From positions 1,051,115-1,115,114 of the forward strand of contig NC_018664.1 of assembly GCF_000299355.1 (NCBI RefSeq): a stretch of 64,000 nt of DNA, written 5' to 3'. The notes under the pieces were generated by a model. That model worked only from the letters and a program-made list of their open reading frames with translations, was not told where the DNA came from and did no database searches. This DNA comes from Gottschalkia acidurici 9a (lineage in GTDB: Bacteria > Bacillota > Clostridia > Tissierellales > Gottschalkiaceae). The position numbers and the translations under genes are program-made. This document shows positions 55,592-63,960 of this stretch, piece after piece. Numbering within the stretch: position 1 is the stretch's first letter; each line of letters opens with the position of its first letter.

Positions 55592-57076
55592 TTGAAAAGA
55601 AGTAGTGGTATACTTATGAGTATAACATCATTACCAAATGCATACGGGATAGGAACTTTTGGAAAAGAAGCCTACGAATTTGTAGATTTTTTAAATAAAA
55701 GTGGTCAATCTTATTGGCAAGTATTACCACTGAATCCAACTAGCTTTGGTGACTCACCATATCAGAGTCCTTCAGCTTTTGCTGGGAATCCATATTTTAT
55801 AGATTTTGAACTCTTAGAGAGGGACAATTTATTAAAGAAAAGTGACTATGAGTTTATTGATTTTGGATGTGACGAAGAAAGAATTGATTATGAAAAGATA
55901 TTTAAAAATAAGATGAAAGTTTTAAGAATAGCTTTTACAAATAAAGATGAAATAGAAGATGAAGATATAAAAAAGTTTAGAAAAGAAAATCAATACTGGG
56001 TAGAAGACTATGCACTTTACATGGCACTTAAATATAAGTTTGATTTAAAATCGTGGCAAGACTGGGATAAAGATATAAAGATAAGAGAAAAAGAGAAAGT
56101 GAATTATTATAAAAAGAAACTTAAAGAAGAGATAGATTACTGGATATTTATTCAGTTTTTATTTTTTAAACAATGGAACAACTTAAAAGACTATGCCAAT
56201 AGAAAAAGAATAAAGATAATAGGAGATGTACCAATATATGTAGCAGAAGACAGTGCAGACACTTGGGCAAATAGCGAAATTTTTTTATTAGATGATAACA
56301 GAGTTCCCATAGTTGTATCAGGAGTCCCGCCAGATGGATTTAGTTCTGATGGACAATTATGGGGTAATCCAATATATAATTGGGACTTATTAGAAGAAAG
56401 AAATTTTGATTGGTGGATAGAGAGACTTACTATGAATCTTAATCTATATGATGTAATAAGAATAGATCACTTTAGAGGGTTTGAGTCTTATTGGCAAGTT
56501 AAATACGGAGAAAGAACAGCAGTAAATGGAGAATGGGTTAAGGGACCAAATATAAGGTTTTTTAAAACTGTCTATAATTGCTTAGGAAATATTCCAATTA
56601 TAGTAGAGGATTTAGGATATTTAACTAAAGAAGTACTAGAATTGAGGGACAAATTAGGATATCCAGGTATGAAGATCCTACAGTTTGCATTTGATTCAGA
56701 TGAAAACAATGACTACTTACCACACAACTATGATAGAAACTGTGTAGCATATACGGGAACACATGATAATAATACAGTAATAGGATGGCTTGATAACACT
56801 GATAGAAGAGTATTAGAGTTTTGTAGTAAATATTTAGGACTAAATCAAGAGGAAGGTTATAACTGGGGAATGATAAGAGGTACTTGGGCTTCAATTGCAA
56901 ACTTATCAATAGCTCAGCTACAAGATTTTTTATCTATAGATAGTAAAGGAAGAATGAATATACCATCTAAAGTTGATGGCAATTGGCAATGGAGATTGAA
57001 AAAGGAACAACTGACAAGTGATTTAGCAGAAAAAATATATTCTCTTACCAAAATGTATAGACGAATAAGAGATTAA
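55592..57076 (+). CDS. malQ: 4-alpha-glucanotransferase (amylomaltase, GH77)
   Basis: The 494-residue protein starts at TTG 55592, nine bases after gaggtg; the in-frame GTG at 55580 lies within that site. It has SSGILMSITSLPNAYGIG at the start, YWQVLPLNPTSFGDSPYQS near residue 36, GDVPIYVAEDSADTW near 210, the nucleophile in RIDHFRGFESYW near 290, acid/base in IVEDLGYLT near 337 and YTGTHDNNT near 390. It transfers maltodextrin chains in glycogen or maltose metabolism. No glycogen genes are nearby. It follows the deacetylase gene by only 18 bases, so it is in the same transcript. Confidence 0.94.
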   Translation: MKRSSGILMSITSLPNAYGIGTFGKEAYEFVDFLNKSGQSYWQVLPLNPTSFGDSPYQSPSAFAGNPYFIDFELLERDNLLKKSDYEFIDFGCDEERIDYEKIFKNKMKVLRIAFTNKDEIEDEDIKKFRKENQYWVEDYALYMALKYKFDLKSWQDWDKDIKIREKEKVNYYKKKLKEEIDYWIFIQFLFFKQWNNLKDYANRKRIKIIGDVPIYVAEDSADTWANSEIFLLDDNRVPIVVSGVPPDGFSSDGQLWGNPIYNWDLLEERNFDWWIERLTMNLNLYDVIRIDHFRGFESYWQVKYGERTAVNGEWVKGPNIRFFKTVYNCLGNIPIIVEDLGYLTKEVLELRDKLGYPGMKILQFAFDSDENNDYLPHNYDRNCVAYTGTHDNNTVIGWLDNTDRRVLEFCSKYLGLNQEEGYNWGMIRGTWASIANLSIAQLQDFLSIDSKGRMNIPSKVDGNWQWRLKKEQLTSDLAEKIYSLTKMYRRIRD

Positions 57077-57187
57077 TAAGAAATGCCTGTAACAGTATCA
57101 CATTCTAATAAGTATACTAGAAAAGAGAATAGCCTATTTAAAGTAATATTGGACTATTCTATAGATCAAGTAATAGGAGTGATAATA

Positions 57188-57568
57188 TTGTTACATGGTA
57201 AAAAGTATATAATGAGAAATTTATTTAAATTTAGAATAGTTGATAACAAATCAGGTGAATTAACACTAAGAGCTAAAGTTTCACCACAGCTTTTTAACGA
57301 GCTAAAAGCATATGATGGATATTTAGAAAATGCCATAAATCTATTAGATGGTATTAGTGAATCAAAACTTGATTATGATAAAGGGAATATATTTATAAAG
57401 TATAGTACTGATGTTGTGGGAGAAGAAACAATAATGAACTGGATCAACAAAATAATAGATATGACGGTAGATAATTATGACTTAATATCAGAAAGCTCAG
57501 GAAGCGGTTTAGATGAAGTAATGGATGAATTACAACAAAAGTTAAAAAAAGAGGTTTTATATATATAG
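57188..57568 (+). CDS. Conserved protein of unknown function
   Basis: I place the start at TTG 57188, which has aggag eight bases upstream and gives 126 residues. The frame is also open from ATG 57083, but the extra N-terminal part is not protein-like and has no binding site. The product is soluble, with KFRIVDNKSGELTLRAKVS, ELKAYDGYLENAINLLDGI and EETIMNWINKIIDMTVDNYD followed by a Ser/Gly-rich turn and a final coiled coil. It has no cysteine motif, signal or membrane segment. I do not recognise the family. It sits between malQ and the MEMO/AMMECR1 gene and ends at a hairpin. Confidence 0.6.
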   Translation: MLHGKKYIMRNLFKFRIVDNKSGELTLRAKVSPQLFNELKAYDGYLENAINLLDGISESKLDYDKGNIFIKYSTDVVGEETIMNWINKIIDMTVDNYDLISESSGSGLDEVMDELQQKLKKEVLYI

Positions 57569-57579
57569 AATATGATAAT

Positions 57580-57632
57580 AATAAAATCACTATCAATATT
57601 ATTTAAAAAATAATAATGATAGTGATTTTATT
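57580..57632 (+). terminator. Hairpin after the unknown gene
   Basis: Sixteen-base arms, aataaaatcactatca and its complement, enclose about 21 AT-rich bases just before the MEMO/AMMECR1 binding site. Confidence 0.7.
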
Positions 57633-57656
57633 GCAAATAACAAAGGAGGTATTTTA

Positions 57657-59060
57657 ATGGGCAAAATATTAGGCCATTTTATAACACCTCACCCACCAAT
57701 CATAATACCAGAGATAGGAATGGGTGAAGAAGATAAAGTAATAAATACTGTGAACTCCATGAAAAAGATAGCTAAAGATATCAGAGAGCTACAACCAGAT
57801 ACTATAGTTATAATTACACCACACGGTCCGATGTTTAGGGATGCAATAGCTATATCAGACATAGAAAATATAAAAGGTACGTTTGGCATATTCGAACAGC
57901 CAGATGTCAAACTAGAAAATAATATAGATGTTTCATTAACTAAAAGGATTATAAACTATACTCTTGAAGAAGATATATCTATAGCTTCTATAACTAATAA
58001 CTCTGAAAAAGAGTATGGTATAGTTTGTGAATTGGATCATGGAAGTATGGTTCCGCTTTATTATATAAATAGAGAGTATAAAGATTATAGAATAGTACAT
58101 ATAACTTACGGAATACTTTCCAAAGACGAACTCTATAAATTTGGAATGATTATAAAGCAAGCTATTTTAGATGAGGATAAAAGTGCTGTTATTATTGCGA
58201 GTGGAGATTTATCTCACAGACTAAGTAATAGTGGGCCTTATGAATACAGTCCTAATGGTTCTAAATTTGATAAACAGCTATTGACACTATTAGAAAGTGG
58301 AGACACACTAGGTGTGTTTACAATGGATAAAGACTTAATAGAAGAAGCTGGAGAGTGTGGACTTAGGTCATTTTACATATTACTTGGAATAATGGATACA
58401 GATGAAATTAAGGGAGAACTTTTATCTTACGAAGGAACTTTTGGAGTAGGATATGGAGTTTTAAAATTTATAACTAAAGATGGAGAAAAAGAAAGTTACT
58501 TAGAAAAAATAATAGAAATCAACAAAGAAGATATAATCAGAAAGTTAAGAAGCGAAGATATATATGTAAAACTTGCTAGAGAAAGTTTAAATTATTACTT
58601 AGAAAATGAAGAGTACATGCCTATACCTGAAAATATACCTGAGGACTTACTAAATATAAAAAGGGGTGTATTTGTATCTTTTAAAAAAGAAGGAGAACTT
58701 AGAGGATGTATAGGAACAATATTACCAACAACAAATAATGTTGTTTTTGAAATAATAAAAAACTCAGTTGAAGCTGGAACTAAGGATCCAAGATTTTTCC
58801 CTATAGACAATGACGAATTAGATTACCTAGAAGTGTCTGTAGACGAAATTATGGAACCAGAGCCTGCCACATTTGATTCATTAGATCCTAAAAGATATGG
58901 TGTTATAGTTAGAAGTGGAATGCGCACAGGTCTATTATTGCCTGATTTAGAAGGTGTAGATACTTCTGCAGAGCAAGTAGACATATCATTACAAAAAGCA
59001 GGAATATCTAAAAGTGACAAATACACATTAGAAAGATTCGAGGTTATAAGACATAGATAG
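57657..59060 (+). CDS. Fused MEMO-like/extradiol-dioxygenase-fold and AMMECR1 protein
   Basis: The 467-residue protein joins two domains. Residues 1 to about 275 have the class III extradiol dioxygenase/MEMO fold, with HFITPHPPIIIPE, IVIITPHGPM, CELDHGSMVPLYY and IIASGDLSHRL, keeping the metal-site histidines. Residues about 295-467 are AMMECR1, with RGVFVSFKKEGELRGCIGTI, then DPRFFPIDNDELDYLEVSVD, RSGMRTGLLLPDLEGVDT and SLQKAGI. Together with a radical-SAM enzyme these form the AmmeMemoRadiSam set, thought to modify an unknown protein or metabolite. In clostridia the A and B modules are often fused, and the radical-SAM gene normally follows; it does not here. ATG follows aaaggagg. Confidence 0.9.
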   Translation: MGKILGHFITPHPPIIIPEIGMGEEDKVINTVNSMKKIAKDIRELQPDTIVIITPHGPMFRDAIAISDIENIKGTFGIFEQPDVKLENNIDVSLTKRIINYTLEEDISIASITNNSEKEYGIVCELDHGSMVPLYYINREYKDYRIVHITYGILSKDELYKFGMIIKQAILDEDKSAVIIASGDLSHRLSNSGPYEYSPNGSKFDKQLLTLLESGDTLGVFTMDKDLIEEAGECGLRSFYILLGIMDTDEIKGELLSYEGTFGVGYGVLKFITKDGEKESYLEKIIEINKEDIIRKLRSEDIYVKLARESLNYYLENEEYMPIPENIPEDLLNIKRGVFVSFKKEGELRGCIGTILPTTNNVVFEIIKNSVEAGTKDPRFFPIDNDELDYLEVSVDEIMEPEPATFDSLDPKRYGVIVRSGMRTGLLLPDLEGVDTSAEQVDISLQKAGISKSDKYTLERFEVIRHR

Positions 59061-59172
59061 AAATAGTTATCAATGAATATATATATTTTATTTTACAATA
59101 AGATCTATTAGAAGAACTATTGATAAACTACAAGTTATAAATGGAAAGTTAAAAGTTTTTACATGAGATTTG

Positions 59173-59216
59173 AAAATAGAAAGAAAGAGAATTAAAATTC
59201 TCTTTCTTTCTATTTT
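59173..59216. terminator. Near-perfect palindrome between convergent genes
   Basis: Twenty-one-base arms around aa (core agaaagaaagagaatt) separate the fused MEMO/AMMECR1 gene from the convergent small gene, whose TAA stop overlaps the right edge. Confidence 0.85.
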
Positions 59217-59403
59217 AATATAGCTGACATCTTACGTATACATTATAGCACTTAATTAATAAATCAATTGTTATATCTAAAGAAGTCTTTTTGCCAAAGT
59301 TAAATCGATTGAACATTATATCTGCTGTAGCCATATCTGATATTAATTTTAAAGTTTTTAGGTCTATCTCCCCAATATGAGATTCTAACTGCCTTTTAAT
59401 CAC
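59215..59403 (-). CDS. Small protein of unknown function paired with an Xre regulator
   Basis: I prefer the GTG at 59403, six bases after aggggtg, over the in-frame GTG at 59412, which overlaps that site. The 62-residue product is helical and charged (RQLESHIGEIDLKTLKLISD, then NRFNFGKKTSLDITIDLLIKC) with two cysteines near its end. It lies 18 bases after the Xre gene in the same direction. It could be the partner of a small regulatory or toxin-antitoxin pair, or a remnant of a larger gene. I cannot assign a function. Confidence 0.5.
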   Translation of the reverse strand: MIKRQLESHIGEIDLKTLKLISDMATADIMFNRFNFGKKTSLDITIDLLIKCYNVYVRCQLY

Positions 59404-59421
59404 TAATTTCACCCCTTAATG

Positions 59422-59607
59422 TTATTTACTAAAGAAGATATCATCTATAGTAGTGTTAAAAGTTTCTGCGATTTTCCTTGCAGTTTCTATACCAGGGATT
59501 CGACCTCTTTCTATCTGAGAAATGTAATCTTTAGAGACTCCTATGGCCTTACCTAATTCAGTTTGAGTCAATTTATATTTTTTTCGATAGATCTTTACTT
59601 TATTCAT
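59422..59607 (-). CDS. Small Xre-family DNA-binding protein
   Basis: The 61-residue protein is a single helix-turn-helix domain: VKIYRKKYKLTQTELGKAIG, VSKDYISQIERGRI and ETARKIAETFNTTIDDIFF. It resembles Cro/Xre-type repressors and the small YgzD/antitoxin-like regulators of Firmicutes. ATG follows aaggtggtgat. It is divergent from a second Xre-type gene, with a candidate operator in the shared upstream region, and is followed in its own direction by a small unknown protein. No phage structural gene is near. Confidence 0.85.
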   Translation of the reverse strand: MNKVKIYRKKYKLTQTELGKAIGVSKDYISQIERGRIPGIETARKIAETFNTTIDDIFFSK

Positions 59608-59640
59608 AGGATCACCACCTTAGCATATTAAAAAGTAAAC

Positions 59641-59662
59641 TTATTGTTGAGACTTGCAATAA
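59641..59662. promoter_or_regulatory. Candidate operator between the divergent Xre genes
   Basis: TTATTG and CAATAA form an inverted repeat with a 10-base spacer, 34 bp upstream of the minus-strand Xre start. Autoregulation is inference; the arms are short and AT-rich. Confidence 0.35.
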
Positions 59663-59825
59663 ATTGGTAGAATATAAAAATATATAGCATTATATACATT
59701 TTACAGAACTAATGGTTCAAATTCAAGAACTTTTAGTTGGGAACATATAAAAGTAGAACTTTCTGTTATATAATAGAGCTAGAATAGTACCAAAATAATA
59801 ATAAGTTGAAGAAGTTGGTGATAAT

Positions 59826-60269
59826 ATGCTTGGAAAGAGACTAAGAAAACTTAGAGATGAAGCTGGACTTACACAAAAGCAACTTTCAAAGGTATTAGGA
59901 ATAACAGATAGAGCAGTAGGATATTATGAAACAGAAAAAAGAACGCCACCACCAGATATATTAGAAAAACTTGGTGATTTCTTCGATGTATCAGTCGACT
60001 ATATACTAGGAAGAACTAACGTAAGGTTTATTATCAAAGAAGAAAGTGACGCCATAAATTACTATAGTAGAAATTCAATAGAATCTGAAAACCACAATTA
60101 TGAGAATTGTAATAAAGATACTAAATATAAGGAAAATAATGTAGACAACAATATAAATGGGTCTCTAATAAAAGATATAGAAGGCTTAAGTAATGATAGT
60201 AAGAGAGAGCTAGAAAAGTACATAAAATTGTTAAAGTTAAGAGATCAAATAGAAAAGCATGGAAATTAA
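59826..60269 (+). CDS. Xre-family transcriptional regulator with acidic tail
   Basis: The 147-residue protein has an N-terminal HTH_3 domain (GKRLRKLRDEAGLTQKQLSK, VLGITDRAVGYYETEKRTP, then FDVSVDYILGRTN), followed by a low-complexity Asn/Glu-rich linker (residues 75-115) and a helical end with DIEGLSNDSKRELEKYIKLL, a frequent dimerisation segment in SinR/phage-repressor-like regulators. Its targets are unknown. It lies just before the sigma-F operon but has its own unit. ATG follows ttggtga. Confidence 0.87.
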   Translation: MLGKRLRKLRDEAGLTQKQLSKVLGITDRAVGYYETEKRTPPPDILEKLGDFFDVSVDYILGRTNVRFIIKEESDAINYYSRNSIESENHNYENCNKDTKYKENNVDNNINGSLIKDIEGLSNDSKRELEKYIKLLKLRDQIEKHGN

Positions 60270-60371
60270 AATTAGAGAAATCTATATTTAAATTCCATGC
60301 TTAATTTTTTAAATTAAGTCATAAAAAGTAATATTTTATCGGATGAATTACATGAAAAGACAAATTTCATT

Positions 60372-60399
60372 GAAGGTTATTATAATCAGCTTAAAGAAT
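60372..60399 (+). promoter_or_regulatory. Candidate sigma-H promoter of the spoIIA operon
   Basis: GAAGGTTAT and AAAGAAT are separated by 12 nt, matching the sigma-H pattern RNAGGAWWW-n11/12-RNNGAAT at all but one position. It lies 46 nt upstream of the spoIIAA start, the expected place, since spoIIA operons are sigma-H and Spo0A controlled. Confidence 0.65.
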
Positions 60400-60444
60400 A
60401 AAGTAGACAGTAGAGATTTAAAGAAAAACAGGGGGGGATAAAAT

Positions 60445-60783
60445 TTGCAACTAGATTTTAAAGTAAAGAATGAGAGCTTATTAGTAAACTTCAATGGAGA
60501 ACTTGATCATCATACTGCTAAATATGTTAGGGATAAAATTGATGAGGCCTATGCAGACCATAATACAAACAATATAGTTATTGATTTAAATAACCTAAAT
60601 TTCATGGATAGTTCTGGCATAGGACTTCTTATGGGGAGATATAAAATAGTAACTCAAAAGGGTGGAAATCTGTCTATTATAAATGTTAGTCCTAGGGTGG
60701 AAAAGATACTAAAGATGTCTGGGATATTGAAGATAGTTAATATACTAGATACAGACCAAGCAGATAAATTTTTAAGGGAGTGA
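60445..60783 (+). CDS. spoIIAA: Anti-sigma-F factor antagonist SpoIIAA
   Basis: The 112-residue STAS-domain protein starts at TTG 60445 behind a gggggg tract. VIDLNNLNFMDSSGIGLLMGRY contains the serine pair at residues 56-57, where SpoIIAB phosphorylates it. In unphosphorylated form it binds SpoIIAB and frees sigma-F in the forespore. The gene order spoIIAA-spoIIAB-sigF with 6-7-base gaps is the classic operon. Confidence 0.95.
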   Translation: MQLDFKVKNESLLVNFNGELDHHTAKYVRDKIDEAYADHNTNNIVIDLNNLNFMDSSGIGLLMGRYKIVTQKGGNLSIINVSPRVEKILKMSGILKIVNILDTDQADKFLRE

Positions 60784-60790
60784 TTAGATA

Positions 60791-61228
60791 ATGATAGAAA
60801 ATAATATGAAGCTAGAATTCCCTAGCAAGTCACAAAATGAAGCTTTTGCTAGGGTAACTGTAGCAGCATTCGCTTCTCAGCTAGATCCAACTATAGAGGA
60901 ACTAACTGATATAAAGACAGCAGTTTCAGAAGCAGTTACTAATGCTATTATACATGGATATGAAAATTCATCTGGCGTAGTAAAGATAGAATGTAATATA
61001 AAAGAAAATAAAATAGAAATTATAATAGAAGACAATGGAAATGGAATAAATGATATAAATAAAGCCATGGAACCTCTTTATACTTCCAAACCACATTTAG
61101 AAAGATCAGGTATGGGATTTACCGTTATGGAAACTTTTATGGATTTAGTTGAGGTTAAATCAGAAGCGGGAGTAGGCACAAAAGTAAAAATGATAAAAGA
61201 GTTTAAAAGTGTTCCGACTAAGGAGTAG
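60791..61228 (+). CDS. spoIIAB: Anti-sigma-F factor/kinase SpoIIAB
   Basis: The 145-residue GHKL kinase has the N box [15 protein letters not shown] near residue 43, the G1 box IEDNGNGI near 79 and a G2 box [10 protein letters not shown] near 103. It binds and inhibits sigma-F and phosphorylates SpoIIAA. ATG 60791 follows gggagtg; the in-frame ATG at 60806 is an alternative that would begin [16 protein letters not shown], as in B. subtilis. The length is standard. Confidence 0.95.
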   Translation: MIENNMKLEFPSKSQNEAFARVTVAAFASQLDPTIEELTDIKTAVSEAVTNAIIHGYENSSGVVKIECNIKENKIEIIIEDNGNGINDINKAMEPLYTSKPHLERSGMGFTVMETFMDLVEVKSEAGVGTKVKMIKEFKSVPTKE

Positions 61229-61234
61229 AGACTT

Positions 61235-62002
61235 ATGGAAACTAGCACATTAGAACAAGGCACTTATGAATTATTAGATCATGAAGAGACTATGAGATTA
61301 ATAAAAAAAGCCCAAAACGGTGATGAAGAGGCTAAAACTAAACTCATAAACCATAACTTAGGGTTAGTAAAAAGTGTATTAAAAAGATTTGCAAATAGGG
61401 GCTATGAATTAGAAGATCTTTATCAAATAGGATGTATAGGACTTTTAAAAGGAATACAAAAATTTGATACAAGCTTTGATGTGCGATTTTCAACTTATGC
61501 CGTTCCTATGATTATGGGTGAGATTAGAAGATTTTTAAGAGATGATGGTATTATAAAAGTAAGTAGATCATTAAAACAAACCGCTACAAATGCAAATATG
61601 GCAAAAGAAAGATTAACAAAAGAGTTAGGAAGAGAACCAACAATACAGGAATTATCTGAAGCCATTGATGTAGATAAAGAGGATATAGTAATGGCACTGG
61701 ATGCAAATACTAGACCAGATTATTTATATGAAGTTATACATGAAAGTGATGGATCTCCGATACATTTAATAGATAAAGTTATGGGTACAGAAGATGAAAA
61801 TACAGATATATTAAATAAAATTGCTTTAAAAGAGGTTTTAGGTAAGCTTAAACCAAGAGAAAGACAGATAATAGTATTGAGATATTTTAATGATAAGACA
61901 CAAACGGAAATAGGAGAAATATTGGGCATATCCCAAGTACAAGTATCCAGAATAGAAAAAAAGGTTTTAGAAAGTATGAAAAATATATTACAAAAGGTGT
62001 GA
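61235..62002 (+). CDS. sigF: Sporulation sigma factor F
   Basis: The 255-residue sigma-70-family protein has region 2 (LVKSVLKRFANRGYELEDLYQIGCIGLLKG and FDVRFSTYAVPMIMGEIRRF), region 3 with KVSRSLKQTA and ELGREPTIQELSEAI, and region 4 with LKPRERQIIVLRYFNDKTQTEIGEILGISQVQVSRIEKK. It directs early forespore transcription and is held by SpoIIAB. It ends in TGA, and the terminator stem begins within its last codons. Confidence 0.96.
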   Translation: METSTLEQGTYELLDHEETMRLIKKAQNGDEEAKTKLINHNLGLVKSVLKRFANRGYELEDLYQIGCIGLLKGIQKFDTSFDVRFSTYAVPMIMGEIRRFLRDDGIIKVSRSLKQTATNANMAKERLTKELGREPTIQELSEAIDVDKEDIVMALDANTRPDYLYEVIHESDGSPIHLIDKVMGTEDENTDILNKIALKEVLGKLKPRERQIIVLRYFNDKTQTEIGEILGISQVQVSRIEKKVLESMKNILQKV

Positions 62003-62028
62003 AGCTAAAAAATTTCACATCTTTTTTT
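61996..62028 (+). terminator. Terminator overlapping the sigF stop codon
   Basis: Arms ggtgtgaa and ttcacatc (one G-U) enclose ten bases and run into seven T. The left arm includes the sigF stop codon. It would separate the spoIIA transcript from spoVAC. Confidence 0.8.
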
Positions 62029-62059
62029 GTATTAAAAAATCAATAAATGTCACATAATA
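62029..62059 (+). promoter_or_regulatory. Possible sigma-F/sigma-G promoter of spoVAC
   Basis: GTATT at 62029 and CATAATA at 62053 resemble the sigma-G pattern (GHATR-n18-CATNNTA), but the spacer is 19 nt and one -35 position is off. It starts within the sigF terminator. Confidence 0.4.
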
Positions 62060-62111
62060 AAGTAAAACAAAAATACTTTGAGAAAAATAACTTTTAGAAA
62101 GGATTGTTGAT

Positions 62112-62555
62112 ATGGATAATCTTAATAATAGAGACTACCAGAGATATGTTGAAGAGAAGATGCCTAAGCCTAAGTATATGAAAAATATATTATGGGCATT
62201 TGTGGTAGGAGGGTTAATTTGTACTATAGGTCAGGTTATAGTCAACTATTTAACAGCTCGTGGATTAAGTAAAGATGATGTTTCAACAGCAACATCCATA
62301 ATAATGATATTTTTAGGAGCATTATTAACTGGAATTGGAGTGTATGACAAGATAGGAAAAAAAGCGGGAGCTGGATCAATCATACCTATAACTGGATTTT
62401 CTAACTCTATAGTATCACCAGCGATGGAATACAAATGTGAAGGATATGTCTTAGGAGTTGCTGCTAAGATGTTTACAATAGCAGGTCCAGTACTAGTGTA
62501 TGGATTTGGAAGCTCTATAATTGTAGGAATAATATATTTATTGGTAAATAAGTAA
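62112..62555 (+). CDS. spoVAC: Stage V sporulation protein AC
   Basis: The 147-residue membrane protein has a polar N-terminus (RDYQRYVEEKMPKPKYMKNI), then about four helices with FVVGGLICTIGQVIVNYL, GAGSIIPITGFSNSIVSPA and GYVLGVAAKMFTIAGPVLVYG. SpoVAC is the mechanosensitive-channel-like subunit that moves dipicolinic acid into the spore during sporulation and out at germination. spoVAD follows after 17 bases. Clostridia usually keep only the C, D and E genes, as here. Confidence 0.95.
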   Translation: MDNLNNRDYQRYVEEKMPKPKYMKNILWAFVVGGLICTIGQVIVNYLTARGLSKDDVSTATSIIMIFLGALLTGIGVYDKIGKKAGAGSIIPITGFSNSIVSPAMEYKCEGYVLGVAAKMFTIAGPVLVYGFGSSIIVGIIYLLVNK

Positions 62556-62572
62556 AAAAGGAGGCAGCGATT

Positions 62573-63589
62573 TTGTCACAAAAAAAATTAGGTAAACAAA
62601 CAATTCAATTACAAGATCCACCAGCCATATTATCTACTTATTCCATAGTAGGAGTTAAGGAAGGAGAAGGGCCTTTAAAAGATTATTTTGACATAATACT
62701 AGAAGATGATCTATGGGGAGAAGAAAATTGGGAAAATAGCGAATCTAAAATTCAAAAGCAAGCTATAACAAGTTCTATTTCAGGTGCAAAAATAGTTCCT
62801 GAAGATGTAGATTATTTGTTTGCAGGAGATTTACTAAATCAAATATCATCGTCATCATATTCGGCTAGAGATCTTCAAATACCTTTCTTTGGTTTATATG
62901 GTGCTTGTTCTACAATGGCACAATCTTTAAGTCTAGGAGCTATGTCAATAGATGGAGGGTACGCAGAGTATGTTTCGTGTGCAACCTCTAGCCACTTTAG
63001 TACCGCTGAAAGACAATTCAGATATCCATTAGAGCATGGAAATCAACGTCCACCGACTTCACAATGGACAGTTACAGGATCAGGTGCTGCAGTACTAGGA
63101 AAAAGTGAAAAGGGTCCTTTTATAACACATGTAACAACAGGAAGAGTAATAGATCCAGGACTAATAGATGCAAACAATATGGGACCAGCTATGGCGCCAG
63201 CAGCAGCGGATACAATAATACAGCATTTTAAAGATACTGGGTTTAGACCAAAGGACTATGACTTAATAATAACTGGTGACTTAGGAGAGCTTGGAATGGA
63301 AATAGCTCAAGAGTTGATAGAAAAAGAAGGTTACGATATATCAGATAATTTTACAGATTGCGGAGTGAAAATTTTTGATAATGAAAGTCAGGAAACAGGT
63401 CTAGGAGGAAGTGGATGTGGATGTTCAGCTACTGTATTTGCCGGCTATATATTTAAGGAAATGAAAAGTAGAAACTTCAATAAAGTTTTATTAGTCTCTA
63501 CAGGAGCATTACATTCACCAGTAGTGATAAATCAGGGTGCAACTATACCTGGTATAGCACATGCTGTTACTTTGAGTAATACTAAATAG
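62573..63589 (+). CDS. spoVAD: Stage V sporulation protein AD
   Basis: The 338-residue protein starts at TTG 62573 behind aaggaggc. It has a thiolase/ketoacyl-synthase III-like fold with LFAGDLLNQISSSSYSAR near residue 82, FGLYGACSTMAQSL near 106, SCATSSHFSTAERQFRYPLE near 135, and a Gly/Cys-rich GLGGSGCGCSATVF near 283. SpoVAD binds dipicolinic acid on the inner spore membrane surface. Length and motifs are standard. Confidence 0.95.
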   Translation: MSQKKLGKQTIQLQDPPAILSTYSIVGVKEGEGPLKDYFDIILEDDLWGEENWENSESKIQKQAITSSISGAKIVPEDVDYLFAGDLLNQISSSSYSARDLQIPFFGLYGACSTMAQSLSLGAMSIDGGYAEYVSCATSSHFSTAERQFRYPLEHGNQRPPTSQWTVTGSGAAVLGKSEKGPFITHVTTGRVIDPGLIDANNMGPAMAPAAADTIIQHFKDTGFRPKDYDLIITGDLGELGMEIAQELIEKEGYDISDNFTDCGVKIFDNESQETGLGGSGCGCSATVFAGYIFKEMKSRNFNKVLLVSTGALHSPVVINQGATIPGIAHAVTLSNTK

Positions 63590-63602
63590 GAGGATTTTTA
63601 AT

Positions 63603-63959
63603 ATGGACTATGTTAGTGCATTTATTGTTGGTGGCTTAATATGTGTTATAGGACAGATATTAATGGACACTACGAAGTTAAACCCAGCACATATATTAGT
63701 TATATTTCTTACTTCAGGAGTTTTATTAGGAGCAATAGGTATCTATGAGCCTCTTACTAAAATTGGTGGTGCTGGAGCAACAGTACCTTTACCTGGGTTT
63801 GGTTATACACTAGCTAAAGGAGCAATAGAGGGTGCGAAAGAAAGTGGTATATTAGGAGCATTTACAGGAGGCATAAAAGCAGCTGCAGGAGGAGTTGCTG
63901 CTGCAACGTTTTTTGGTTACTTAATGTCTGTTATATTCAATCCTAAAACTAAAGAGTAA
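63603..63959 (+). CDS. spoVAE: Stage V sporulation protein AE (AEb)
   Basis: The 118-residue membrane protein has about three to four helices. AFIVGGLICVIGQILMDTT opens it, then LTSGVLLGAIGIYEPLTKIGGAGATVPLPGFGYTL and ATFFGYLMSVIF. It is homologous to SpoVAC and completes the dipicolinate-transport unit. It starts 13 bases after spoVAD behind aggagg and is followed by a terminator at the window edge, so the operon ends here. Confidence 0.95.
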   Translation: MDYVSAFIVGGLICVIGQILMDTTKLNPAHILVIFLTSGVLLGAIGIYEPLTKIGGAGATVPLPGFGYTLAKGAIEGAKESGILGAFTGGIKAAAGGVAAATFFGYLMSVIFNPKTKE

Positions 63960-63960
63960 A

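Noticed and set aside
57083-57187. N-terminal extension of the unknown gene from ATG 57083
   Set aside because: It has no ribosome-binding site, while TTG 57188 has aggag at good spacing; the extension also reads less like folded protein.
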